A DNA stretch of 64,000 nt from Cucumis sativus (GCF_000004075.3 NC_026660.2:29701498-29765497); one strand, 5' to 3'. Positions 1 through 11,609 are shown, counted from the stretch's first letter. The notes: a model not told the origin generated them from the letters alone. Program-made: numbers and translations.

Positions 1-1680
1 TCCTCGTTACACCACAAGACACAAAGATCAAGTGTATTGTATATCACAGAAGAAAAAAGAGCTAACTAGAGAGAAGTTTAGTTTTCCCTAAGATTTCCAA
101 CTTATGCAATGATTGGAGTTATATATTTTCCATTGGTGAGAACATCAATTTTTAGTCTCTGGTATCAAACTCCTGCAATTTTAATTTCATCAGAATGATT
201 TATATTATACTAATGCAAGTGTTAGCAATTTTTATATACCATCATAACTTAACTTTTTTTCTAATCTACACAATGATTTTAATGATAAGAAGAGAAATTA
301 GAAAATCATAAAAAAAAACCCAGAATCAATCATGGAATAAGTGGTATATACAATTAATTTGGAAATCTGTTAGAAACCATGCAACAAGTTCCAAGTTAGT
401 AATCACACTTTAATTATTGTTTTTAAATTGAAGCAATGGTCTAATAATATGGCTCTAGCTGATTCCATTTTGACCAGCATACTAACATGATTATTATAAG
501 GATTGTCTATACATTAATTATTATATAAAAATGATGTTTTCAAGGAAGTATAATACAACATAATCTTTCTCAAAATGTTCAAATACGATCTTACAAAAAG
601 TGTGTTGTTCTGATAAGGTTTTAAACGAGTCAAATTTTTTGTTTATCTTAAATGGGCATAAAAAGGAAAGAGGAGAGAGGACTAGAGAATCAGATCAGAG
701 CCAAAGCTGAAAAGAAAGGTCAGCTGGCAGCTGGCAGTGGCATATACTCTTTCTCACTAACCAAAGCATATCCAATCACCAATACTTCTTCACCTTCAAC
801 TCTACGATGCTTCGTTTATACAAAAAGGTTTATTAGGGTTTTCATTCTAAATAATAATAATAGGAAAAAAACGGGTCATTCTCCTATACTTCTGAGAAAA
901 ACGTACTTAAAGATTTCATCCACTTGAATATCTCCATTTGGTTAATTCTTTTTTAGCTTTCTTATCCCATCTTAGATCCAAAAAATATTGATGCATTAAT
1001 CAAAAGGAGAAAAAAACAATAAGAAATACATGCAGACAAGGATAAATATTATATCATAATTACAAAAATGAGAAGATTTATTAGAACAACACAAAACGTT
1101 GGCATCATTTGGCATATAATTTGAATATATTTTACTGCCTGCTGGCTTAGTTTTTCCTACAAATCATATGTTTTATAATAATCCATCCAACTCTCTGTAA
1201 AAGATTTATACAAGGATGAACTTAGCACTACAAAAAAACCACGTCTATTTTAGCATTTTTTTTTTCCTTTTTTCCAGATGTTTGGAAAACGACGTAAGGG
1301 TTTATAAAATTGCAGCAATTTTTAACGAGACATAACAAATTGTTGCTATTTATAGGCATTGAAGCAGTTTGTTTACAACAGAAAATATTTATGGTGTAGC
1401 TTCGCTATAGCTATTAGACACAAACCAGATCGTTGACTTAAATCTCAAACTAAACACAATTAGTTTCATTTTATGTGGGGGAAGGGGACAGTGGTTAATG
1501 GATGGAGAATACAGATCTAAATATAGAATATGGAAAATCTCCAATATTCGTTTGAAAAATAAAATATAAAAGAGGAAGAGTGAAATTGGGGTTAAAAAAG
1601 AGATCGATGTGGCCCTAAAAGTAAAAAGAATAGGGGGGAGGAGGAGGGGGACCTAATTTTGATATTGCAACAAAATTATT
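1..1680. other. Intergenic, AT-rich, no gene seen
   Basis: I see no convincing coding region. A 91-residue open frame at 652-927 has no family resemblance and lies in low-complexity AT-rich sequence, so I take it as chance. The right part is the upstream region of the first MIR399 hairpin. Confidence 0.5.
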
Positions 1681-1688
1681 GAATATGC
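1681..1688 (+). promoter_or_regulatory. P1BS-type site (distal) upstream of MIR399 copy A
   Basis: GAATATGC fits the GNATATNC consensus of the PHR1 binding site found in phosphate-starvation promoters. It lies about 180 bases before the first hairpin and about 50 bases before a second P1BS. The motif is short and common in AT-rich DNA, so alone it would mean little; its position next to a MIR399 hairpin gives it weight. Confidence 0.5.
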
Positions 1689-1736
1689 TTTGGATATATA
1701 ATAGGGTATGAAGAAAGTGTAGAGTTACGTTGAATA

Positions 1737-1778
1737 GCATATCCAACATATTGTGCGAATCCCAAACCATTTAAATAA
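1737..1778 (+). promoter_or_regulatory. Core promoter module of MIR399 copy A
   Basis: Three elements stand in order: GCATATCC (P1BS, 1737-1744), TGCGAATC (1754-1761) and TTTAAATAA (1770-1778), a likely TATA element. The same three occur before copy C at 4906-4948 with starts offset by 17 and 17 bases, against 17 and 16 here. A CCAACTCTCTCA string follows at 1803-1814 and probably lies near the transcription start. P1BS is a known PHR1 site; the role of TGCGAATC is unknown to me. Confidence 0.65.
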
Positions 1779-1861
1779 TTGTGGAGAGTGTTCTGGGAAT
1801 TCCCAACTCTCTCATGTAATTTGAACAACAGTATTATTTTTCAGAAGAAGTAGCCAAGAAT

Positions 1862-1984
1862 AACAGTGCGAGTCTCTATTGGCAGAGATTTATTATTATC
1901 TCAAAGAAAAATAAAAAAATATTTTTGTTTTTGCTTCTTTTTTCGATCTTCTCCTTCTTCTGCCAAAAGAGACTTGCCCTGCCA
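1862..1984 (+). ncRNA. MIR399-like precursor hairpin, copy A
   Basis: The 3' arm at 1961-1981 begins TGCCAAAAGAG and ends TTGCCCTG. This is the miR399 pattern apart from A instead of the usual G at position 8. The 5' arm at 1864-1886, containing GTCTCTATTGGCAGA, pairs with it over about 20 of 23 positions plus a G:U pair. The loop of roughly 75 bases is AT- and pyrimidine-rich. miR399 guides cleavage of PHO2 mRNA and is induced by phosphate starvation through PHR1, which fits the upstream P1BS sites. The 29 bases around the mature sequence are the same in copy C. The family is clear; processing and expression are inferred. Confidence 0.85.
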
Positions 1985-1996
1985 TTCCATTCAGCT

Positions 1997-2028
1997 ACAC
2001 ACACACACACACACACATACACACACAT
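1997..2028. repeat. (AC)n microsatellite
   Basis: An AC dinucleotide run with one AT interruption directly follows the copy A hairpin. Copy C is also followed by a shorter ACACAC run, so the repeat probably belonged to the duplicated unit. Confidence 0.9.
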
Positions 2029-2029
2029 A

Positions 2030-4200
2030 TGACCTTCTTCAACATCGGCTAAATGCTATAATTCAGAGTAATTCATTTCTCTCCTCTCTTTATCTTTCTT
2101 TTATAATGAATATATATATCCATATGAAATAAAATTTTAAATTTGAATAGTTTTTTCGTGGATGGGTTATACAGATTTTCGGAGAAGCCATGGATTTATT
2201 TGTTCTGGAAAAATGGTGGTTTAAATGTGAGGAAAAGGACAGGAGAGAATTGGAATCGTGTTGACGAAAAGTTTGCTGCAAGGAGAAGCGAAGTGTATGT
2301 CACATATAGCTCTCTTTTGAATTAAAAGAGAGAGGAATATGTATTATTGTTTCAAAGTTTTTGTCTGTCGTTGGAGTTATTCTATTCCATGGCCGTGGGG
2401 CACAAAGGAATGTCCATTAATTATTATTTTTGAGTTGGTGAATCAACTGATCTCAAATAATAATATCTCCCCATCTCCTTCAACAAATTTTCTCAATCCA
2501 AATGAAATATTTCATATTACAAGTAATTACAATTATTATTATTTAACATGCCCTTAATTAGGAGAGAGATTGTAGGTTTTACAACACAAGAATGAATCGT
2601 CCTACGTGAGAGATATATGGAACCCTTTGATATAAACTGAACAACTATAATGAATCTTAATTATGAAACTCATGCATGGACCAAAAACGAACAAATTCAA
2701 TTTCATTTTTAAAAAAATTTAAATTTAACTCTTTCAACTGTTTTTCTTAAGATATAATTACAACTTTAATCAATTTAACATATAAAAGGGCGATTAAATA
2801 AAAACATGCTAGAAAGAACAAAACTGTCCTCCCTAATTTGAACATGCATACATACATACATATATATATACACCTCTCAATTATTATGTATAACTTTTTA
2901 AATAAAAACAAAAAACAAAAAACAAAAATGCAATTCATCAATGGAAATAAGAGGGAAATTATAATATTCATAAAAAGAGTACGTGACACTCTAGATTAAA
3001 TAGTTGGAACAATTAATTGAAACAACTCATTATAATTAGGTAATAGAAAGCAAACAATAATGGTAAAAAAAAAAAATTGAACTTTTTGGAGTGTGGATCA
3101 AACATATACCTAAAATTTCACCCATCAAATTATTTTTTAGTATTGAGAATTTTTTCCCCAAAGTACGAAGCTATAAATGCAACATATAACAAGAGTAATA
3201 GTCGTAGTATGTTTTTTTTTCATTAAAAAAAAACAATGCTTTTTCTATATGTATTAAATGAAGTAATTGTATATGATTAATAGGTAATCTTATGGGGACT
3301 AATTGCTTCATTACGGACGTCTCGACTTACTCATGTCGTCAATCAACTTAAATGAAAGTCTGAAAGTGAAAGCTACTTATTCTTATCCATGCATATCTCA
3401 ACTTAAGTTCCAACATTATAGTCCTTATAGCAAAAACTTGGTTTTACAACTCTAATAAAATTCCCACCTTTCACATTCCCAGTTGTCTATTCAATTTTTA
3501 TAGACATATTGCATGCTGTCACTTTAATTTGAATCAATATTTTCATTATATTTTATATAAAAAATGACGAAAAATCAAAATTACAATAATATAAACAATA
3601 AACCCATTTAGTTATTTAAGAATTCTACTACTCAGATTCCAAAATTTTGTGGCAGTTTTGGGTGTGATTTAGAACATTTGATTAATTACAAGCTGTTCTG
3701 CAAAATTTAGTAAAAGAAAACAGTTTAGACTAAAAGAGCTGTGTGAAATAAAAAGCAAATTTGTATGAATTATGTGGGAAATAGACAATAGATCATATCT
3801 GTTTGAAGAAAATATAAAAGACAGTGAAGGGTACATAAAACATTCTATGAAGATTTCACGAGGAATATGGGTTTTAAATTTTGAAGACTGCAATTATAGA
3901 AAATGTTGATGGTGAAATTAAAGAAAGAAAAGTTTAGGGATAATTCAAGAATTGAGGTTAAGTTAAATATATTAAAGATGGGTGCGCTTGGCTGCTTTGT
4001 ATGTGTAATATGCGGATCGTAGATGTGGCAAATAGTTGACATGAAGAGCATCTACCCCAGGAATTTGCATATCCATATATGAAACCCAACAAGATATAGG
4101 CATTCAGGAATTATATATTAAATATTCCTTTGAAGAATTATCTGAAGAACATGAATTGATATTCACCTTTATCTTTTACCAAAGACGTGAGAGTGGGGGA
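2030..4200. other. Spacer between MIR399 copies A and B
   Basis: AT-rich sequence with short open frames only (up to about 80 codons) and no recognisable family. GCATATCC at 4067-4074 fits P1BS and lies about 260 bases before the copy B hairpin. No transposon ends were seen. Confidence 0.45.
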
Positions 4201-4205
4201 GAAAA

Positions 4206-4248
4206 GCACATTCTAGTTTAATGTGCGAATCCTCAAATGCTAAAGAAT
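4206..4248 (+). promoter_or_regulatory. Worn MIR399 promoter module before copy B
   Basis: The octamer TGCGAATC recurs exactly at 4224-4231. Eighteen bases upstream, GCACATTC (4206-4213) differs from a P1BS by one base. About 16 bases downstream, CTAAAGAA (4240-4247) stands where copies A and C have TTTAAATAA. The arrangement matches the intact modules, but two of the three elements are mutated. An intact P1BS at 4067-4074 might partly compensate. Confidence 0.5.
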
Positions 4249-4327
4249 GTGGAAATTATTGGAAATAATGGACTTTACGTAAACAAAAAACAAACATGAA
4301 ACAACAAAATGGTAGAGGAGAAATTAT

Positions 4328-4442
4328 AACAGAGCCAAGTCTTCTTTGGCAGAGATAATTAATGAATTTATAATGCTCTAAATTCCACACCTGACTAACA
4401 AATTTTACTTTCATGAAGTGCCAAAACAGAACTGCCCTCTTA
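4328..4442 (+). ncRNA. MIR399-like precursor hairpin, copy B (diverged)
   Basis: The 3' arm at 4419-4439 begins TGCCAAAACAGAA and ends CTGCCCTC. The 5' arm at 4330-4352 contains GTCTTCTTTGGCAGAG and pairs with it at about 14 of 21 positions, with mismatches in the middle. The 5' arm is closer to a canonical miR399 star than the 3' arm is to a canonical mature sequence, so the 3' arm has changed most. The loop is about 65 bases. It is probably a paralogue of copies A and C. Whether it still gives a functional miRNA is uncertain because of the central mispairing and the worn promoter. Confidence 0.65.
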
Positions 4443-4905
4443 TACTTATACACATATTCGATTATTCATTTTGTTTTAACTTAAACAAAATGCTACAAGT
4501 AAAAACTTAAAGATAAATTTGCAATATAATTAACGTATCATAAAAGACGAGGAAATTGAAAAAAGAAAAATAGAAAATCTCAAATTTGAATGGTGTTATT
4601 ATAATAGAATATAGATATTAGATATAGAAAAGAAAGGTTCTTTTTGGTGTAATGTTTAAGTTATGAAGTAAGAAATAAAAAGAGGTGGTTGAATAGGCTT
4701 TGAGTTAGTGGGGTTATGTTGAGAAAGTAATTGAGAGTTGAAAGTGATGAGTAGAGTGGCGATGGAGATGAAGATATGATGCCAACATATATATACATAA
4801 AACATAAAAGTAAAATATTATACTCCATATATCCCAAGAATATTATGATCCTAAATGAAAGGACATGTGTGAAGAAATGCCCTAATTGTACGGAATAAGG
4901 GTCAG

Positions 4906-4948
4906 GCATATTCAACTTCAAATGCGAATCATGGAGGGCTTTAAATAA
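4906..4948 (+). promoter_or_regulatory. Core promoter module of MIR399 copy C
   Basis: GCATATTC (P1BS, 4906-4913), TGCGAATC (4923-4930) and TTTAAATAA (4940-4948) stand in the same order and almost the same spacing as before copy A. CCAACTCTCTCA follows at 4964-4975, near the likely start of transcription. The hairpin begins about 60 bases after the TATA-like element. Confidence 0.65.
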
Positions 4949-5008
4949 GGCCTCTTCCACAACCCAACTCTCTCAACAAACATCATTATTAAATGGAATG
5001 AGAAGAAT

Positions 5009-5083
5009 GAGAGGGCGGATCTTTTTTGGCAGGTGGATTCATCTAAATTAAAATTGATCTGCCAAAAGAGACTTGCCCTGCCA
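5009..5083 (+). ncRNA. MIR399-like precursor hairpin, copy C (compact)
   Basis: The 3' arm at 5060-5080 begins TGCCAAAAGAG and ends TTGCCCTG, identical to copy A over the 21 bases and several flanking bases. The 5' arm at 5011-5033 contains GGGCGGATCTTTTTTGGCAG and pairs with it nearly throughout, using several G:U pairs. The loop is only about 25 bases, much shorter than in copy A. The identical mature sequence and the shared promoter point to a fairly recent tandem duplication or to selection on the mature sequence. PHO2 is the expected target. Confidence 0.85.
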
Positions 5084-5283
5084 TTCAACTCTTCTGCAAC
5101 CACACACACAAGTATATATTTTCTTGTTGCTAAACAAATTACTCCTCTTCTACTTCCTTCTTACTATCCATGTGTAGGCAAAATTTTCAATTACTATGAA
5201 TACGGGGATGTCCTAAAATTTGTATCAAACCAAAAAAATTAGAAGTCATCAATAATACAAAGTAGTTTCTAAAAAGATGGCAA

Positions 5284-6165
5284 GTAATAATATGGTCCGG
5301 CCATTCCAAGTCCCAAGAGTATCCAGATGAAAACTTTTTTTGGCTCACAAGATGTGTGGGAGATTATAGAATGAGGATATATTGAATCGGAGATTGATGG
5401 TGGTCTTTCTCAAACACAAAAAGATAGTTAAGAGATTAGAAAGAGAGACAAGAAGACAGCGAAAGAAGTGTGGAAAAAGCTTCAAACATTGTACAAGAGA
5501 TTGGTTCCCACCAAGAAGGTACGTTTCAAACTTTGCATATAAACAAAGGAAAAGCATGGGAGAATTAAGACGCAGACATATATCATACAAAGGGAGTGGA
5601 TCACGTAAGAGAGGTATGTCTTCAAACTCTAAGAGCTGAATTTGATACTTTGTGTATATGAAAGAAGAGGGAAACCATCTCAAACTATTTCTTTTGTGTC
5701 TTAACTATCGCCAATCAACTTAAGAAAAATGGGGAGAAGATTAATGATGTAAGATCATGGAGAAAATACTAAGATCATTTGATCTAAAGTTTGAACATAT
5801 TGCAGTCATAGTCAAAGAAACAGAAGACTTGAAGGTTATGATTATTGAGCAACTCAGAAGTTCTCCACAAGCATAGGAAAAAAGGAGAAAGAAGAGGGAA
5901 GAAATCAGAAACCAATTGTTCAAGTTATGAGTTGATTCTTCAACTAGTAGAGAAGTCAGTCTCAATAACAGAAGCAAACAAGGATGAAAACGTGGTGGAC
6001 ATTGAGGATGAAGAAGTGGTCATGGACAAGGACATGGACAGAACAACAACAGCTTCCAAAGAGGATTAGAAAGCAAACCCTATCTTCCACAATCAGAATA
6101 ACCACATCAATACGCCTCATGATTATATCAGAGCGTGCATAGAAAAGAAAAGATTGTGCAATTAG
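5284..6165 (+). mobile_element. Degenerate Ty1/Copia gag fragment
   Basis: Read in shifting + frames, this encodes a recognisable Copia gag (UBN2-type) core: a PFQVPR start, then GSQDVWEII-like and SQTQKD-like segments, KVRFQTLH, then MEKILRSFDLKFEHI and KETEDLKVMIIEQL. It is broken by several stop codons and frameshifts and lacks a stretch near the N-terminus. I found no protease, integrase or reverse transcriptase, and no clear LTRs. The open frames at 5382-5639 and 5845-6069 are pieces of it. It lies between MIR399 copies C and D, so it inserted within the cluster. Confidence 0.75.
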
Positions 6166-6271
6166 AGTATGTTAAAACTAATGATCATGTAGTTTATGTA
6201 TATTAAAATAAAAATAAAAAGTTAATGAATAAAATTGAAGGTAGGGGACATCATATTGAAACAAAGCTGCG

Positions 6272-6405
6272 TGTGTAGGCAAATCTCCTTTGGCAGAAAC
6301 TAGAAAGCATATATATAGTGAAGCAACAAATAAAAAAAAAAAGTGGGTGATTGAGTTAATAATATATATGTGTGTATGTGACCCATTCAGACTTGGCACT
6401 GTAAA
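6272..6405 (+). ncRNA. Decayed MIR399-like hairpin, copy D
   Basis: The 5' arm at 6275-6295, containing GGCAAATCTCCTTTGGCA, is a near-perfect canonical miR399 star. The expected 3' arm appears to be CCATTCAGACTTGGCACTG at 6383-6401. It retains the AGACTTG and CTG parts of copies A and C but has lost the TGCCAAA seed, and the arms pair at only about 10 of 18 positions. No P1BS, TGCGAATC or TTTAAATAA module was found upstream. On the minus strand 6295-6275 reads like a canonical miR399, so antisense transcription is a possible alternative. Most likely it is a dying paralogue. Confidence 0.45.
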
Positions 6406-6449
6406 CAACTGCAGTAGTGTACTACTACTCCCAATTTCCAATCCTTCCA

Positions 6450-9070
6450 ATCCTCATTATATACATATAATAATATATATTTCACAAATATAAACTTGTA
6501 ATAATGCATATACTATTATGTTTGCAGTTATATTGCTGAATTGATCAATTAAAGTGGCCTTAAAAGAAAACTGAAGAAACTCGACCCTGCTTCTGCTGAT
6601 TTGATTTAGAGAAAGAATTAATATTCTATGTTTTGAAAGCTCAGGTGGCAATCCCCTTTCTCTTTAGTCTTTACTTTACCAATGTTTGGCATTTCATCAC
6701 CCTCAAAGGCCATTTCCACTTTCAAAATCAATCCCAATCCATATATATATATATATATATATTCTCTCTTTTTTATACTTTTCATTTCTGATCAGTTTTT
6801 GAATTAACACTTCGTAAATGCTTGATATTTGGTCCTCCAATTAAATATTTGACAAAAATTGATTTAAAAATCTGTTCACATTCAAACTTTAATTCCTGAC
6901 TTAATAAATCTCAAATTTATATAGGTATGTTGCATCACATCAAATAAGTTAAACTTGGTAATAATGTATATATGCTAATCACATAGATCTTGGTGTTACT
7001 ATATACTTAATTATTATATCTCAAATGAAATTATTCTAAAGTATAACTATAGGGGTCTACGCCCATACCAACGGCATATCAGGACTGAAACATATTGAAT
7101 TGTAGTCGATGTTAAAAACAATTACAAGTGTTCTATTTTATACCAATTTGAGACTACGTCTTCAAAATTTTCAATTTTCATTCGCATTTGGGGCCGGCCC
7201 AATTCCGTTGAGTGTATCCACCGATAGCTGAAAGGCCTGACGCAGTCTAGTAGCCCATCGCTATACGCCTAAAGCGAAAGAATTTATGAATAGTTTTTGG
7301 AGAGGACAGGTTCTGATAAATGCCATCATATTCATTCATAGATTACTGTAAAAAATATCCGATTCAAATTTGTTATTGAGAGAAATTATTATTAGTAGTA
7401 TAAGAATTACGGTCGATAGACAAGTATCTTGTTGGTCATAGAATTTCATGACTAATAGAAAAATTCACTAATGATAAATTCACATCAACAATAAAGTCAT
7501 ACTAAATACTCCATTACAGTAATGAAAAAATGATTAGGCAATTGATAGAGGAGGAAAAAATGATTGAAAAGTGCATGATAAATAGGGGAAGGGTAGAAAA
7601 TGGTTTGAAAATAGTTTTTGTCATTAGTAGGAGTATGTTATTGATATGAATATGATTGTTTCGTTGATAGAACAATATCAATAATATGTGTATATAAAAG
7701 AGTTACAGGGAGGATATGAACTAACATAATAAAAATGATAATTAAGTACCCAAACTCTAGAAAGTGACATACAAATCAAACAATGATTATACTACAAATA
7801 ACGGAGATAAAAATAAATCAAGAGATATATATACCCAAATATTACCTAAAAATAATATAAGTTCTTTACACTGTTTAGGTTTAGTTTGTTATTAATCATT
7901 TTTTAGTAGTTGAAAATTAAGTTTTCATGAATTATTTCACTTTTATCTCTAAATTTATACACTATATATTTAAATTTCTACATTATATATTTGTCCAACT
8001 TTTTAGTAACATTCTTTATAATCAAACTAAAAAGAAATGTTTTTGGTTTTAGATTTGGATAATGTGCTTGTTTTTTTTTTCTTTTAAAAAAATGAGAATG
8101 GTTATAAAAGAACTAAAAACATATGGAGGAGTAAATTAGAGTTTATGGAATGTAAGATGTAAAGTTATGGTGGAATTAATGAAGAGATGAAAACCAAAAT
8201 AGTGATTGGAATGAAGAATGGGATGGTAGTTTGAGGAACTAAAAGGAAAAGAAGTTGTGGGAACCTCCAACGAAAGCCAATGAAAAGATTGTAAAATGGG
8301 AAGTAATTTTCCCTTTTCTTAGGTGCATAGTTGATAGTATAGCATAGGGTGTGGATATATTCGATGGAAGAAGAGAGATGAAAAGAAAATATGTTAAGAG
8401 AAGAAGCCAAAATAAGTAATGAAAAGTTGAGCCTTCACCTCAATCATAGTTTTTATAAATACACAAACGTCAAACACAAATGGACAAACCCAAAGCGCGG
8501 TTTCATAAAGAAGGCTTGAAATTATATATAATATATATGATCATTAAAAAAAAAAAAGTAGACAGAAAAAAGTAGTTTTTTTTTTAAAAAAAAAGTGTTT
8601 TTTCTGTGGTGAAAATAATTGTAGTGTAGAAAAAAAAAAGTAAGTTTTGGTTTTGGGTTTTGTGGGGTGTATCAACATCATCATCATCATCAACTCCCTT
8701 AGCCTTAGCCCTACTACTACCACAACAAAAAAGCTGCATACAAATTGCAAACTATTAATTACTAAATTCCACATTTCCTTTTTGCCTGCTTTTTGCCTTT
8801 ATGTGTTCATCACTCTTTACTTAAAAACAATATTAATAATAATATGGTTTTTTTTTATAAATTAAAAAGAAAAAAGAAAAGAAAGAAAGTGGTTCACATG
8901 TATGTGTTTCTATATGCCTACCTCAACCTCTCCCTCCATTATTCCTATACCTCAAAATACAATAATATTCAAAATTTTAGTTTCAACCACCCACTTTGGA
9001 ATTGGATGTCTAATTAATAAAAACTAAATTTGATTTAATGCTAATCATCCTACAATTAGAATAGATAAGC

Positions 9071-9103
<33 letters not shown>

Positions 9104-11600
9104 ATATATGCGACACAACATAGGACATATATAAGAAAACATGGCTAATGATGACAAAACTATGTTTTCTAAAAAACACTACCTAATTACTCCAATCCAG
9201 CAAATGGTTTTTATTGGAAACAACCAAGGAATTTAAACTAATTGACCTCAATGGGGGAGGGGGAGGTTAAATCAATTCATTTCACATGAATTTAAGCATA
9301 TATATGACAAAAATGATTTATAGTTCAATAACTTACATCATTGTTGCACATAAATAAATTATCAATTTAGATTGCTATGCATGTTATTATATTTTGAAGA
9401 GTGATAAGTAGATATATATTGGTATGTATTGATTGGATAGAGTAAAAGTGGAATGAAAATGTTGATTTGGGAATGGAGATAGAAATGAGTGAGGGTAGGG
9501 GGTGTTGTCTAATTATGTAGCGCAGTCCCCTACGAGGAAATGAATTGACCTCTCCTTAGGGAGAATGAGATTTGTTCATAACAAACAAAAACTAAATATC
9601 ATTTCTGAATAATTGTTCTAAACAAATCCTACACATTATTTATTCTCACAATCATTCTCATTACAATAATATTATTTCCTTTCTTTTAACATTTTACTCT
9701 GACAAATTCGACAATCTCTTCCACATCAAAATATTTTCATTCAAAAGAAAAGAAAGAAAAAAAAGGTTCACTTGGTTTAAGAAAGAATCTTGCCGATGTA
9801 CATCATCTAGTTCCATCTACATCAATATTAAATTAATACTTTCTTCTTCACTCAACTTCCATTCTATAAATACAATTCATACACACTCCTCAATTTTGTT
9901 ATCATACTTTCAAACAGATCATCCTTAAATTACCTTCTCAAATCAAAATTTATTCAACAATTACATCTTTCTTTAATCATTAATTTGGTGCATGCATGTT
10001 CATTTACAGACCTCCAATTTTTTTTCTATTCCTATTCAAATCTTCTAAAACCACTAAACACTCGTTTTAAATCTTATTTATTTTAATATTTATGGTATAG
10101 GAGTGTACAGTGAACTCTGTATTAAATCTTTGTATCCGTATTCTAATACACAAAAAATTCAACTCTAGTGTCAAATCAAATTAGCCTTGTATTTATTTTC
10201 CCCCTCTCAAGTGGGAATTTATATCTATAAACTCTTGCTTGCTACCTTGCCATCTTGCTATCTTGCTTGCTAGCTAGAACTTACATTAATGACTTAAATA
10301 TATAACCGAAAACCTAACAATTAGTTGTATAAATTAATATTTGAAAAGAAGAGAGACAAGATATTTTTTGCCGAAAAGTCCATATAGCTAAAGCCAAGAC
10401 ATATAAAATTTGGGGTAGTGACAGAAGTAAAAACAGTAATAAACAGTAGGATGTAATAGAGAGGGATTAAATTCCAGAGAGAAAGAGAATAAAGGTATGA
10501 AAGTATATAATAATGGAGAGATGAAGAAGAAGACAAAAGAATAGCAGTGTATAGGATGTATTGTATTTGTATATACAATAATAAAGCCAAGCAAAACAGT
10601 GATCAGAGCAGGTGGCCTGAATTAATTTGTATATATCATTCATTATATCCAAACACCCGAAGTGGAAAGAACGATAAAGAATAATACACACTCCAAAAAT
10701 GTTGTGTCAGAACAACATCAACATGTGACCTATATCTATCTATCTCTAAGCTAACCCATCAAAACATAATATGTTTATACATTTACATTATTACAAAATA
10801 CACACACAAAAAAATAAAAGAACCCCCTTAATTGGGCAACCCCGTGACTCTCTCCCCTTTGTTCTGCCCTTCCCATGCATGTCTCCATTTTAGTACTTAC
10901 TGCTCATTTTCATGCATGCCCCTTCTCTTCACTCTTATTGTCTTCTTCCTCATTTCCTCTCCCTAACCTCTGGACTTATGTCTTCAACTTTTTCTACATT
11001 TTCCCATTAACTAAACTTACTTATATATACCATCCTTTTTTTTTTTCTTTTTTTTTTCTTTTTTTTTACTTTTCAAGATATGATACCAGACACGGCACGT
11101 CATTAAAGCACACACACAAAATTACAAAAAGAGAACCAAAAAGAAAAATGGTGATGTGGAAAATAAATGGTGGTAGGCAGAGTAATGTACTTGAGTTGTG
11201 CAGACAACATTACACCAGAGGACAACCACTATGCATATAATGTACTATAGTATTGATTGATTGTAATTTTTGCCTTTTCCATCTCTTAAAATAAATAAAG
11301 TTAAAGTTATCCTCTTCAAACATGCAGGGTACAAACTCATAACGAGGTAAAAAGGGGGAAAATGAAAAAAAGAAAAAAGAGAAAGAGAAAAAGTAACCTC
11401 CAACCTAATTTTTAATCCCCACATACCATATTGTCCTGTATATATATGTGTGTGTGTGTGTGTGTAAGCATAGAAGTATTTACGTACGAATGGAATAATT
11501 AAATATTATATAAGTTTTAAAGAGATGGGGTTCCTCTGTTTTTTAAATTCACATAAGAGATTGTCACAATTTCGCCTTTAAAAATACATAGAGAGCAAAC
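6450..11600. other. Long intergenic region, no gene identified
   Basis: AT-rich throughout. It contains AT microsatellites at 6741-6761 and 9070-9109 and a GC-richer island near 7180-7270 of unknown origin. There are many short open frames, such as 8165-8410 (-) and 10321-10590 (-), that are hydrophobic or low-complexity and match no family I know. An ORF of 121 codons at 10875-11240 runs through poly-T and CT-rich sequence and looks like chance. Confidence 0.45.
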
Positions 11601-11609
11601 TTTTTTATG

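Noticed and set aside
5382-5639. 85-residue Arg/Lys-rich frame, a possible basic protein
   Set aside because: It is one shifted frame of the degenerate Copia gag.
6638-6660. AAGCTCAGG-type sequence resembling the start of miR390
   Set aside because: Only the first nine bases agree, and no complementary arm occurs nearby.
8165-8410. 81-codon hydrophobic frame on the minus strand
   Set aside because: Low-complexity composition, no family match and no supportable promoter; likely chance in AT-rich DNA.
10875-11240. 121-codon + strand frame
   Set aside because: It is made largely of translated poly-T and CT-rich sequence.
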